Assembly (NCBI GenBank): GCA_964587515.1
Contig: CAZPMO010000100.1
Coordinates: 1-17,279 of the forward strand
Source: CAZPMO01 sp964587515
Lineage (GTDB): Bacteria > Pseudomonadota > Alphaproteobacteria > MPNO01
Direction of reading: 5' to 3'
DNA length: 17,279 nucleotides
Within the stretch, counting starts at the first letter, position 1. Every line of letters starts with the position of its first letter. Of the stretch, positions 1 through 7,338 are shown one piece after another. The position numbers were made by a program, and so were the translations under genes. The notes beneath the pieces are model-generated. The model made no database searches and had not been told where the DNA came from. It saw only the letters and a program-made list of their open reading frames with translations.

Positions 1-87
1 CGAGAAGCCGATTTGCCTCCATCAAATGATCCTATTTGGTCGGATAGTGCTCTAGACGAATAACCGCCGCGCCGATCGCGTTTTCTC

Positions 88-768
88 CTACATGGACTGG
101 AAGCAGCTCAGCACCGCGGCGCGCGATGTGGCGGCCGCCGCCGCGTCGTAACCATCCTTGTAGGGCATGGAGAAATTATGGCCCGCGCCCGCGTAAACGC
201 CGATGTCGGCATTGGCGTGGCTCGCATAGCCGGCCTTGATGGCCTCGACCTCGTCCATCGGCACCACCGGGTCCTGATCGCCGAAGTGGAAGCTGACCGG
301 GCATTTCACCTTGTCGACCTCGTCCATGTGCTGGCCGATCATGGTGCCGTGATACGCCCCGGCCCCGTCGGCGCCGAGCCGCGCGCCGGCGAGATGCGCA
401 TAACGCCCGCCGAAGCAGAACCCCAGCACGCCCACCTTGCCGTTGCAGCGCGGGTTGCCGCGCAGATCCTTCATCAGATCCTCGACGTCGGCCATGCCGG
501 AATCGAAATCGAACGCTTCGTAGCGCGCGAAGGCCTTTTCCATGTCGGCGGTCGGGCCCGGCATGACGCGCCAGAAGATGTCGGGCACGGAGACGATGAA
601 CCCGTCCCTGGCCCAGGCGTCCGACAGCTCCTTCATCTCGTCGTCGATGCCGAAGATCGCCGTGATCAGAAGGATGCCCGGCGCCTTGTCGTCGCCGTCG
701 GGCGTGGCGAGATATCCGGTGAAATTCTCGTTCGCGCGGGTCGTATAGGTAATGTCGGTGCTCGGCAT
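88..768 (-). CDS. Dienelactone hydrolase family protein
   Basis: Predicted soluble alpha/beta hydrolase of 226 residues, the usual length for the dienelactone hydrolase (DLH) family, which opens lactone or ester bonds with a cysteine nucleophile. The nucleophile elbow GFCFGG places Cys118; Asp166 lies in GDQDPVVP and His197 in GAGHNFSMP, completing a Cys-Asp-His triad. The family glutamate that normally precedes IFG near residue 37 is alanine here (TAIFG), so substrate or mechanism may differ from true dienelactone hydrolase. I chose the ATG at 768 rather than the in-frame start at 816 because AGGGGGA lies 5 bases upstream and the family N-terminus begins there. It lies 112 bases downstream of the GMC gene on the same strand and may share its transcript. 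The true substrate cannot be read from sequence. Confidence 0.88.
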   Translation of the reverse strand: MPSTDITYTTRANENFTGYLATPDGDDKAPGILLITAIFGIDDEMKELSDAWARDGFIVSVPDIFWRVMPGPTADMEKAFARYEAFDFDSGMADVEDLMKDLRGNPRCNGKVGVLGFCFGGRYAHLAGARLGADGAGAYHGTMIGQHMDEVDKVKCPVSFHFGDQDPVVPMDEVEAIKAGYASHANADIGVYAGAGHNFSMPYKDGYDAAAAATSRAAVLSCFQSM

Positions 769-832
769 TCTGTTCCCCCTGTTTTCACATGGTCCCGTTG
801 TGGGCCACGCATTCAATCATCCGGCGCGATGG

Positions 833-850
833 TGGCGCAAAATCGCGCCA
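833..850. other. Stem-loop between the GMC and DLH-like genes
   Basis: TGGCGC (833-838) and GCGCCA (845-850) form a perfect 6-bp stem with loop AAAATC. It lies 30 bases past the stop of the GMC gene. There is no T-run on the minus strand after the stem, so it is not a standard intrinsic terminator. It could instead stabilise a 3' end or attenuate transcription into the DLH-like gene. Confidence 0.3.
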
Positions 851-880
851 AAGGAAACGGCTTCTTGCGACGACGCTAAA

Positions 881-2587
881 TTATTGTTCGAGCACCGCGG
901 CGGCGATCTTCTCGCCCACCATGATGGTCGGGAAATTGGTATTGGCGCAAGGCACCGCCGGCATGATCGAGGCATCGCCCACGCGCAGCCCGGAAACCCC
1001 ATAGACGCGCCCGGCTTCATCGGTGACCGCGCCGGGGTCGTCGGCCGCGCCCATGCGGCATGAGCACGAGGCGTGAAAATGGCCCAGCACGGTCGCCCGA
1101 ATCCAGGAAACCATCGCGGATTCGTCATTCATCAGCTCGGCCACGGTCGGCCCCTTGGCGACCAGGTTGCGGATTATCCATCGCCGGAGCGGGCCCGAGG
1201 AATCCATCAATTGGCCGCCGGCCCAGGTCTGGAACCGGTTTGATTGGCTGTAAACCGCGTAACGGCGCGCGCGGTCGCTATAGCTGATGGGGAAGATGTC
1301 ATGGACGGTGTCGCGCAACGCCTGTCTTTCCTGGAAACGGGCCATCAGGCGAACGCCGATCTTCAGCCGCTCCAGATCTCGATGGTCCGAGCACATGTTG
1401 AAGTCCACATCGGGCTCGGCCATGGGATCGGCGGCGTTCAGCTTCACCTCGCCGGTCGAATAGGATTTGTTGACCCACAGCATGATCAGCCCGACCCGTT
1501 CGCCGACCGCGTGCCAGAACGACTTGTTCATGGGGATCAGATACATGTCGCCCGCCGGGCAGCCTTCCAGCCCGGACGACCATCTGAGCCCGGCATACAT
1601 GGGCATGCGCGTCTCCGGCGTCACCCGAGCGTCGCGTCGCATATAGCAGCCGAAATTGACGCCGGGATGCTCCATCAGATGTTTGCCGACTCCGGGACGG
1701 TCGGCGACGACTTCGATGCCTTGCGCCGCGAGTTCGGCCGCCGGTCCGATGCCGGAGCGCAACAGCAGCGCCGGCGAATGCAGCGCGCCGCTCGAGACGA
1801 TTACCTCGCCGGCCGCGATATCGACGGTCTCGCCCCGGCGGTGGACGCGGACCCCCGTCACCTTCGCGCCGGAAAACAGCAGCCGTTCGGCCCGCGCCTC
1901 GCCGAGAATTTCGAGGTTGGGCCGCGCCCGCACTTCGGCGGTCAGATAGGCGGTCGCCGTCGAGGTCCGTTCCGAGCCGTCATTGGCCACCGCGATCGGG
2001 AAGAAGCCGTCCTCGAACACGCCGTTCTTGTCGCCGATATCGCGCCAGCCTTCTTCCTCGGCGGCCTTGATGAACCCGCGCGTGAAACCGGGCCAGTGAT
2101 TGGTGGGCGCGCGCCGCACGGTCATCGGCCCATCGGCGCCGTGCAGCGGGCCGTCGTAATCGACGTCGGTTTCCATCTTGCGGAAAAACGGCAGCACGCC
2201 GTCCCAGTCCCAGCCCTTCGCGCCCCGCGCCGCCCAGTCGGCGTAATCGCTGGGCAGGCCGCGGATCGAGATCATCCCGTTGACGGAGGAGCCGCCGCCG
2301 ATCACGCGTCCCTGGGCATAGCGCACGCGCTTGCGGTCATCGGGCGCGTTGCCCGGGCGCAGCGGAAACGCGACCGTCTGACCCCAGGTGAAACGGGGAT
2401 TGCTGTGGGCCGAGCCCGCCAGAATATCGCGGATTTCGGCGGGCTCGTCGCCGGGCGCGAAATCCTCGCCGGCCTCGACCAGGAGCACGCGGTTGGCGGC
2501 GCGTTCGCTGAGGCGGGATGCGATGACGCACCCCGCCGCGCCGCCACCGACGATTACGTAGTCGTACCGCTGCCCGTCCGCTGTCAT
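881..2587 (-). CDS. GMC family FAD-dependent oxidoreductase (choline dehydrogenase-like)
   Basis: Flavoprotein of 568 residues from the glucose-methanol-choline family, which oxidises alcohols with FAD. The dinucleotide-binding motif VIVGGGAAG is at residues 11-19. The GMC signature GRVIGGGSSVNGM follows about residue 95. The C-terminal catalytic region shows HFHASCSCRMG and NTNFPTIMVGEKIA, carrying the expected active-site His and Asn. Length fits choline/alcohol dehydrogenases. An open frame extends to 2830, but those residues are Arg-rich antisense-like sequence over the upstream gene; the ATG at 2587 puts the FAD motif at its normal place. This start overlaps the stop of the LLM oxidoreductase gene (ATGA, 4 bases), which implies translational coupling. 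No signal peptide is visible, so it is probably cytoplasmic. Choline itself is not proven as substrate. Confidence 0.93.
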   Translation of the reverse strand: MTADGQRYDYVIVGGGAAGCVIASRLSERAANRVLLVEAGEDFAPGDEPAEIRDILAGSAHSNPRFTWGQTVAFPLRPGNAPDDRKRVRYAQGRVIGGGSSVNGMISIRGLPSDYADWAARGAKGWDWDGVLPFFRKMETDVDYDGPLHGADGPMTVRRAPTNHWPGFTRGFIKAAEEEGWRDIGDKNGVFEDGFFPIAVANDGSERTSTATAYLTAEVRARPNLEILGEARAERLLFSGAKVTGVRVHRRGETVDIAAGEVIVSSGALHSPALLLRSGIGPAAELAAQGIEVVADRPGVGKHLMEHPGVNFGCYMRRDARVTPETRMPMYAGLRWSSGLEGCPAGDMYLIPMNKSFWHAVGERVGLIMLWVNKSYSTGEVKLNAADPMAEPDVDFNMCSDHRDLERLKIGVRLMARFQERQALRDTVHDIFPISYSDRARRYAVYSQSNRFQTWAGGQLMDSSGPLRRWIIRNLVAKGPTVAELMNDESAMVSWIRATVLGHFHASCSCRMGAADDPGAVTDEAGRVYGVSGLRVGDASIMPAVPCANTNFPTIMVGEKIAAAVLEQ

Positions 2588-3501
2588 CGCACCGTCTCCC
2601 GCCCTAAATCGAGGATATCCCCGGCCATTATTTTCAGCATGTCCCACGCGGCCTGATAATCGCCGCTGGCCTCGATATCGTCGGTGTAGGTGTCGAGGAT
2701 CACATGTTCGCAGCCCATCGCTTCGAGATCGCGCATGTCGCGGCGCACCTGTTCCAGCGTTCCGACGCCCGCGAGCCGGCCGTCTTCGGGCCGCGCCTCG
2801 GCGGTGATGTTCAGCATGATGCGCGGACACAGCGCCGGCACGGCCATTTCCTCGCGCGCCGCGATTTCGGTCAGGCGCGACAGCCCTTCATCGCGCAGCC
2901 ACGGCGCGGTGATGCGCAACGGGTGCCAGCCGTCGCCGAAGCGCACCGCGCGGCGCAGCGCCGCGTCGCTGCGCCCGCCGACCCAGATCGGCGGATGGGG
3001 TGTCTGCGCGGGGCGCGGCGCGCCGTCGACATCGTTGAAGCGGACGAAAGTCCCGTCGAAGGAGCATTTTTCCTCGGTCCACAGCAGCTTGATCGCGGCG
3101 AGATATTCGTCGGTGATGGCGCCGCGCTTCTCGAACGGGACGTTCAGCGCCGCATATTCCTCGCGCGCCCAGCCGACCCCGACCCCGAGAATGCACCGCC
3201 CGCCGCTCAATTGATCGATATTGGCGAACGATCGCGCGGTCTCCAGCGGGCTTCGATAGGGCACGATAATGACGGTGGACCCGATGGCGATGCGTTCGGT
3301 GATCCCGGCCAGCCATCCCAGCGTGGTCAGGGGCTCGTACAGCGGCGCCGGGTAGCGGGCGCTCACATCGGGGGTCACCGCGATATGATCGGATGTCATC
3401 AGGTGATGAAATCCGAGTTCCTCGGCGAGCGATGCCCAGCCGCGCAGAATTTCGGGCCGGGCGGAGGGCCCGAAATTGATAAGATTGACGCCGACTTTCA
3501 T
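2584..3501 (-). CDS. LLM class flavin-dependent (possibly F420) oxidoreductase
   Basis: Protein of 305 residues with the luciferase-like TIM-barrel fold. Diagnostic features are the N-terminal MKVGVNLINFGP strand, TSDHIAV near residue 36, GVGVGWAREEY, PHPPIWVGG near the middle and GDGWHP. The pattern most resembles the actinobacterial and proteobacterial subgroup annotated as probable F420-dependent oxidoreductases, but binding of FMN rather than F420 cannot be excluded. It is the first gene of a minus-strand unit and its stop overlaps the GMC start by 4 bases. Only 59 bases separate it from the divergent SnoaL-like gene, so the two promoters must share that gap. No strong Shine-Dalgarno sequence is visible before its ATG. 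Substrate unknown; the pairing with GMC, NTF2-fold and hydrolase proteins suggests catabolism of a small organic compound. Confidence 0.9.
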   Translation of the reverse strand: MKVGVNLINFGPSARPEILRGWASLAEELGFHHLMTSDHIAVTPDVSARYPAPLYEPLTTLGWLAGITERIAIGSTVIIVPYRSPLETARSFANIDQLSGGRCILGVGVGWAREEYAALNVPFEKRGAITDEYLAAIKLLWTEEKCSFDGTFVRFNDVDGAPRPAQTPHPPIWVGGRSDAALRRAVRFGDGWHPLRITAPWLRDEGLSRLTEIAAREEMAVPALCPRIMLNITAEARPEDGRLAGVGTLEQVRRDMRDLEAMGCEHVILDTYTDDIEASGDYQAAWDMLKIMAGDILDLGRETVR

Positions 3502-3560
3502 GGTCTGGTTCTGTATAGGGAACGGGAAACATCAGTTTACACAACGGGCCGAGGAATGCG

Positions 3561-3944
3561 ATGGACCGTCGCGCGATGATCGATCTGGTCGAAGCCTATT
3601 TCGCGGCGGTCGATGCCGAGGATTTCGCGGCGATCCGCGCGACGCTCGCCGAGGACTGCGTCTTCAGCGTCGAGACCCACGGCATAAGGCTCCAGGGGCT
3701 GGACGAGATCGAAAGCATGTTCCGAAAGCTCTGGGCCGATCACGCCTCGGTTCGCCACGGCGACTTCGTGCATGTCGCCGCGCCTGAGGACGGCCGCATC
3801 GCGACGCGGTTCGCCGTCGTGAACACGCTGCACGACGGGGCGCTGGTCCATAAGTCCAACTGTAATTTCTTCGAAATCGAGGATGGGCGGTTCAGCCGCG
3901 TCGCGGTCTACATGGCCGGCGAGAACACGCTGGATAAAGTTTAG
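3561..3944 (+). CDS. SnoaL-like / nuclear transport factor 2 family protein
   Basis: Small protein of 127 residues with the pattern of an NTF2-like alpha+beta cone fold. It starts with a helix rich in acidic residues (MIDLVEAYFAAVDAEDF). It then has the typical LAEDCVFSV strand, GLDEIESMFRKLW helix and a C-terminal FFEIEDGRFSRVAVYMAG hairpin. Such domains act as small isomerases or hydrolases, or as ligand-binding subunits; no specific function can be assigned. The start ATG at 3561 has GAGGA 4-8 bases upstream. It is transcribed divergently from the LLM-GMC unit. Its TAG stop overlaps the TAA stop of the convergent transporter gene inside TTAG (3941-3944). The divergent arrangement suggests, but does not show, that it serves the same pathway as the flavoenzymes. 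Confidence 0.85.
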   Translation: MDRRAMIDLVEAYFAAVDAEDFAAIRATLAEDCVFSVETHGIRLQGLDEIESMFRKLWADHASVRHGDFVHVAAPEDGRIATRFAVVNTLHDGALVHKSNCNFFEIEDGRFSRVAVYMAGENTLDKV

Positions 3945-5182
3945 ATCAGTCCGACCACCGCCGCCGTCATGGAGGTGGCGAGCGTGCCGGCGACGATCGA
4001 ACGCAGACCGAGCGCGACCACCTCGGCGCGGCGGTCGGGTGCCATGGCGCCGAGCCCGCCGATCATGATGCCGAGACTGCCGAAATTGGCGAAGCCGCAG
4101 AGCGCATAGGTCATCAGCAACCGGCTGTGCGGGCTCAGCGCATCACCCGGCAGGTTGGCGAGCGAGAGATAGGCGAGCAACTCGTTGAGCACGATCTTCT
4201 CGCCCAGCAATGCGCCCGCCACGCCGGCCTCCGCCCAGCCGACGCCGATCAGCCACGCCAGCGGCGCCAGCAGAAAGCCGAGGATGCGCTGCAGGGTCAG
4301 CGCGCCGTCTCCCATATGGGGCAACAGCGCCAGCACGGCGTTGGCGAGATGGACCAGCGCCACCAGCACCACCAGCATGGCGACGATATTGAGCAGCAGG
4401 CGGAGCCCGTCGAGCGTTCCCGTGGTGATGGCGTCCATGGAACTGTCATGCATGGGATCGAGCGTGAGGTTTTCCTCCGCGTCGTCGTCGGTCGCGGGCA
4501 CCATCACGCGCGCGATCACCACCGCGGCCGGCGCGCTCAGGATCGACGCGGTCAGCAGATGACCCTCCGGCTCGGCGATCACGTCCTTCAGGAAGGTCGC
4601 ATACAGCACCAGCATGGTGCCGGCGATGGTCGACATGCCGGCGGTCATCACCACGAACAGATCGGATCGGCTGATCCGCGCCAGATAGGGCCGCACCAGC
4701 AGCGGCGCCTCCACCATGCCGACGAAGACGTTGGCCGCGGTCGCCAGGCTGGCCGCGCCGCCGATCCGCAGCGCCCGGCGCAGACACCAGGCGAACAGGC
4801 GCACCACCGCCGGCAACACCCGCCAGTGATATAGCAGCGCCGACAGCGCGCTCATCAGCAGCACCAGCGGCAGCGCCTGAAAAGCGAGGATAAAAGTTCC
4901 GCCGGGCGATTTGACATCGAACGGCGCCGCGCCGCCGCCGAGATAGCCGAACACGAAGGACGTGCCGGCGCGGGTCGCGTCCTGCAGCGCGGTGACCGCG
5001 TCGTTCAGCACAAGAAAAGCCGCGCGCGCGGCCTCAAGTTTCAGCAGCAGCACCGCGAGGGCGAACTGCAGCGCAAGCCCGACCAGGACGGTCTTCCATG
5101 GCCGCGCGCTTCGGTTCTCGCTCAGCGCCCAGGCGATCGCGACCATCACGGCGAGCCCGATCACCGGCTGGAGCACGCTCAT
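3941..5182 (-). CDS. Concentrative nucleoside transporter (NupC/CNT family)
   Basis: Inner-membrane protein of 413 residues, the usual CNT length, with about ten hydrophobic segments. CNT proteins take up nucleosides with a cation. Family landmarks are GGTFILAFQALPLV near 94-107, VFVGMVEAPLLVRPYL at 152-167, the GEKIVLNELLAYL helix and the C-terminal CGFANFGSLGIMIGG. In characterised CNTs the GQTEAP motif contacts the nucleobase; here it reads GMVEAP, with Met156 where Gln is usual and Glu158 kept, so specificity may be altered. I start at ATG 5182, which overlaps the DUF3775 stop by 4 bases (ATGA); the frame continues to 5344, but that stretch is Arg-rich and antisense to DUF3775. It is the last gene of the rmuC-DUF3775-transporter chain. 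Confidence 0.92.
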   Translation of the reverse strand: MSVLQPVIGLAVMVAIAWALSENRSARPWKTVLVGLALQFALAVLLLKLEAARAAFLVLNDAVTALQDATRAGTSFVFGYLGGGAAPFDVKSPGGTFILAFQALPLVLLMSALSALLYHWRVLPAVVRLFAWCLRRALRIGGAASLATAANVFVGMVEAPLLVRPYLARISRSDLFVVMTAGMSTIAGTMLVLYATFLKDVIAEPEGHLLTASILSAPAAVVIARVMVPATDDDAEENLTLDPMHDSSMDAITTGTLDGLRLLLNIVAMLVVLVALVHLANAVLALLPHMGDGALTLQRILGFLLAPLAWLIGVGWAEAGVAGALLGEKIVLNELLAYLSLANLPGDALSPHSRLLMTYALCGFANFGSLGIMIGGLGAMAPDRRAEVVALGLRSIVAGTLATSMTAAVVGLI

Positions 5183-5544
5183 TGTTCGACGCCCAATTTC
5201 TCCAGCCCGGCTTCGAGATAATTCGAGAGTTCGTTGCGCCCGACCAGGCCCAGCACGTCGCCGTTGGGCGAGACGCGCCCGGCTTCGGCCAACAGCGCCG
5301 CCCAGTCGCGACCGGTCTCGCCATCGTCGCCTCGGCCGAGCCACATCAACGCCACCAGGGCGCGGCGCTCGGCGGGCGACAGCGCTTCCACGAAATGCAT
5401 CAGCGCCCGGCGCGTCGGGCTTTCGAAATACATTCTGAGCGCGGCGCCGTCGCCGTTACCGAGCCCCTCGGCAACCCGTTCCAGCCGCGCAGCATGACCG
5501 ATCATGGCGCGCGCCTTTTCGACCGGGATATCGGGGTGGCTCAC
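5179..5544 (-). CDS. DUF3775 domain-containing protein
   Basis: Protein of 121 residues matching the DUF3775 pattern, a family of unknown function common in alphaproteobacteria. The recognisable part is the central FVEALSPAERRALVALMWLGRGD segment (about residues 51-73) and the C-terminal ELSNYLEAGLEKLG. No signal peptide, membrane segment or metal-binding motif is visible; it should be soluble and mostly helical. It starts with GTG at 5544, overlapping the rmuC stop by 4 bases (GTGA). Its own stop overlaps the transporter start, so all three genes look translationally coupled. The neighbours do not reveal a shared pathway. Confidence 0.85.
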   Translation of the reverse strand: MSHPDIPVEKARAMIGHAARLERVAEGLGNGDGAALRMYFESPTRRALMHFVEALSPAERRALVALMWLGRGDDGETGRDWAALLAEAGRVSPNGDVLGLVGRNELSNYLEAGLEKLGVEQ

Positions 5545-6689
5545 CGTTTCGATTCGAGACGATGCACGTTGACAGCTGCGTCATCCAGCGCCCCCGCCTC
5601 GCCGTCCTCGCCAAGCTCGATCTCCTCGATCTTGTCGGCGCGCTTGGTGATCTTCTCCGACGATACGCGGATTTGCCGCACGTCCTCGGAGGCCTGGTCG
5701 AAATGACGGTTCAGCTTGTCGACCCGATCGTCGAGGCGGACCACATCCTCGATCATGCGGTGGACTTCCTGCTGAATCAGGCCGGCCTGTTCGCGCATAT
5801 TCGCGTCTTTCAGCACCGCGCGCACGGTATGCAGGGTGGCCATCAGCGTGGTCGGCGAGACGATCCAGACCCGCGCCCGGTACGACTTGTCGACCGTGTC
5901 CGCGAAATTGGCGTGCAGTTCGGCATAGACCGCTTCGGAGGGCACGAACATCAGCGCGGATTCGGCGGTTTCGCCCGGCAGGATGTAGCGCTCCGCGATA
6001 TCGCGAACATGCTTGAGCACGTCGGTGGAGAAGGCCCGCCCGGCGGCGGTGCGTTCGGCGTCGTCGGTCGCGGCGTGCAGCGCGCGATAGCTTTCCAGTG
6101 GGAATTTCGCGTCGATCGCGATCGGCCCCGGCGGGTTGGGCAGCGTCAACAGGCAGTCGACCCGCTTGCCGTTGCTCAATGTCGACTGAAAGTCATAGGT
6201 CGAGGGCGGCAGCGCGTTGCGCACCAGGTCTTCGAGTTGCAGCTCGCCGAACGCGCCGCGCGCGTGCCGATTGGCGAGGACATCCTGCAACCCAACGACC
6301 TGGGCCGAAAGATCGGTGATGTTCTTCTGCGCCGCGTCGATAACCGCGAGCCGCGCTTTCAGCCCGGCCATGGTTTCCGCGTTCTTGGTCTGGGATTGCT
6401 GGAGGCTGTCTCCGACCCGCTTGGAGACGTTGGCGAGGCGTTCGTCGAGCGTCTTGGTGAGGGCGCGTTCCTGGCTCTGGAAGCGTTCCGCGAGGCGCGC
6501 CTGGGCCGCGGCGTCGGCCTCCGCCATCTGGCTCAGGCGTCCCGTGATTTCGGCCTGCGCCGCGATCAGTTTTTCCGCGGTTTCGGCAAGTTGCCCGGAT
6601 TCCGAACGCGCCGCGCGCAGTCGGACCGAATAAACCGCGACGACCACGATGGCCGCGACGGTCACGACGACCAGAAGTGCGATTTCCAT
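5541..6689 (-). CDS. rmuC: DNA recombination protein RmuC
   Basis: Protein of 382 residues. An N-terminal membrane helix (about 3-21, Val/Ala rich) is followed by a long coiled coil (about 25-125, rich in Ala, Glu, Gln and Lys). After that comes the RmuC domain with RGAFGELQLEDLV, a predicted nuclease-like core with IAIDAKFPLESY and the conserved ALMFVPSEAVYAE and VWIVSPTTLMATLHTVRAVL segments. RmuC limits recombination between inverted repeats, probably as a membrane-tethered nuclease. The start at 6689 places the membrane helix directly at the N-terminus as in the family, although no clear Shine-Dalgarno sequence is present. It diverges from def across 107 bases and heads the rmuC-DUF3775-transporter unit. 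Confidence 0.94.
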   Translation of the reverse strand: MEIALLVVVTVAAIVVVAVYSVRLRAARSESGQLAETAEKLIAAQAEITGRLSQMAEADAAAQARLAERFQSQERALTKTLDERLANVSKRVGDSLQQSQTKNAETMAGLKARLAVIDAAQKNITDLSAQVVGLQDVLANRHARGAFGELQLEDLVRNALPPSTYDFQSTLSNGKRVDCLLTLPNPPGPIAIDAKFPLESYRALHAATDDAERTAAGRAFSTDVLKHVRDIAERYILPGETAESALMFVPSEAVYAELHANFADTVDKSYRARVWIVSPTTLMATLHTVRAVLKDANMREQAGLIQQEVHRMIEDVVRLDDRVDKLNRHFDQASEDVRQIRVSSEKITKRADKIEEIELGEDGEAGALDDAAVNVHRLESKR

Positions 6690-6745
6690 GAACGCGGGTG
6701 TAGCATGAATTGTTGCGAATCACACGGGTTCGCGCGGCCCCGGTC

Positions 6746-6774
6746 TTGACGAAATCCCCGGCCGCGCATACCTA
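6746..6774 (+). promoter_or_regulatory. Sigma70-type promoter for def-fmt-truA
   Basis: TTGACG (6746-6751) and TACCTA (6769-6774) are separated by exactly 17 bases, a good match to the housekeeping consensus. Transcription would begin near 6781, about 16 bases before the annotated def start, giving a very short leader. Confidence 0.6.
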
Positions 6775-6796
6775 AGGACCGGAAATCGCGTCCGGA

Positions 6797-7336
6797 ATGA
6801 GTGTTTGTCCCTTGGCCCTGCTGCCCATCATCACCGCCCCCGATCCGCGCCTGAAAGTCACCTGCGCGCCTGTTGACCGCGTCGACGACGAGGTGCGCGC
6901 GCTGATGGACGATATGCTCGAGACCATGTACGCGGCTCCCGGCATCGGCCTCGCCGCGCCGCAGGTCGGGGTGACCCGGCGGGTGATCGTGGTCGATGCG
7001 GCGCCCCGCGACGGCGCGCGCATGCCCTATCGGATGGCCAATCCCGAAGTGATCTGGACGTCCGAGGAAATCGTGAATTACGAAGAGGGTTGCCTGTCCC
7101 TGCCCGAGCATTACGCCGATGTGACCCGGCCCGAGCGCGCGCGCATCCGCTATCTCGATCATGAAAACGAAATCCGCGAGATCGAGGTCGAGGACGTGCT
7201 CGCGACCTGTGTGCAACACGAGATAGATCATCTCGACGGCATCCTTTTCGTCGATCATATTTCGATCGTGAAACGCAGCATCATCCTTCGTAAGCTGGCC
7301 AAGGCGAAACGAGCGGACGCCAAGGTCACGGCCTGA
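6797..7336 (+). CDS. def: Peptide deformylase
   Basis: Metalloenzyme of 179 residues that removes the formyl group from nascent N-formyl-methionine proteins. All three family motifs are present: GIGLAAPQ (49-56), EGCLSLP (97-103, metal ligand Cys99) and QHEIDHLDG (140-148, ligands His141 and His145, catalytic Glu142). Length is normal. The ATG at 6797 leaves only about 16 bases of leader after the predicted promoter. An alternative TTG at 6812 would give the N-terminus ALLPIITAPDPRL typical of alphaproteobacterial homologues and would leave more room for GGAATGAG as ribosome binding site. It is first in an operon with fmt (2-base gap) and truA. Intact def beside broken fmt is notable because the two enzymes act in one formylation-deformylation cycle. 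Confidence 0.96.
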   Translation: MSVCPLALLPIITAPDPRLKVTCAPVDRVDDEVRALMDDMLETMYAAPGIGLAAPQVGVTRRVIVVDAAPRDGARMPYRMANPEVIWTSEEIVNYEEGCLSLPEHYADVTRPERARIRYLDHENEIREIEVEDVLATCVQHEIDHLDGILFVDHISIVKRSIILRKLAKAKRADAKVTA

Positions 7337-7338
7337 TC

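Noticed and set aside
1..87. Sequence before the DLH-like gene
   Set aside because: No frame, RNA fold or terminator with a T-run could be supported in this edge stretch.
1244..2656. Plus-strand open frame of 470 codons
   Set aside because: It lies antisense to the GMC oxidoreductase, has His/Arg/Gly-rich low-complexity content and no family motif; it reflects GC bias in codon position.
2588..2830. N-terminal extension of the GMC gene
   Set aside because: The added 81 residues are Arg/His-rich, overlap the LLM oxidoreductase in another frame and lie before the FAD-binding motif.
5183..5344. N-terminal extension of the nucleoside transporter
   Set aside because: Arg-rich residues overlapping DUF3775; the ATG at 5182 gives the ATGA overlap and a normal first membrane helix.
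5562..6749. Plus-strand open frame of 395 codons
   Set aside because: Exact antisense shadow of rmuC with no recognisable domain.
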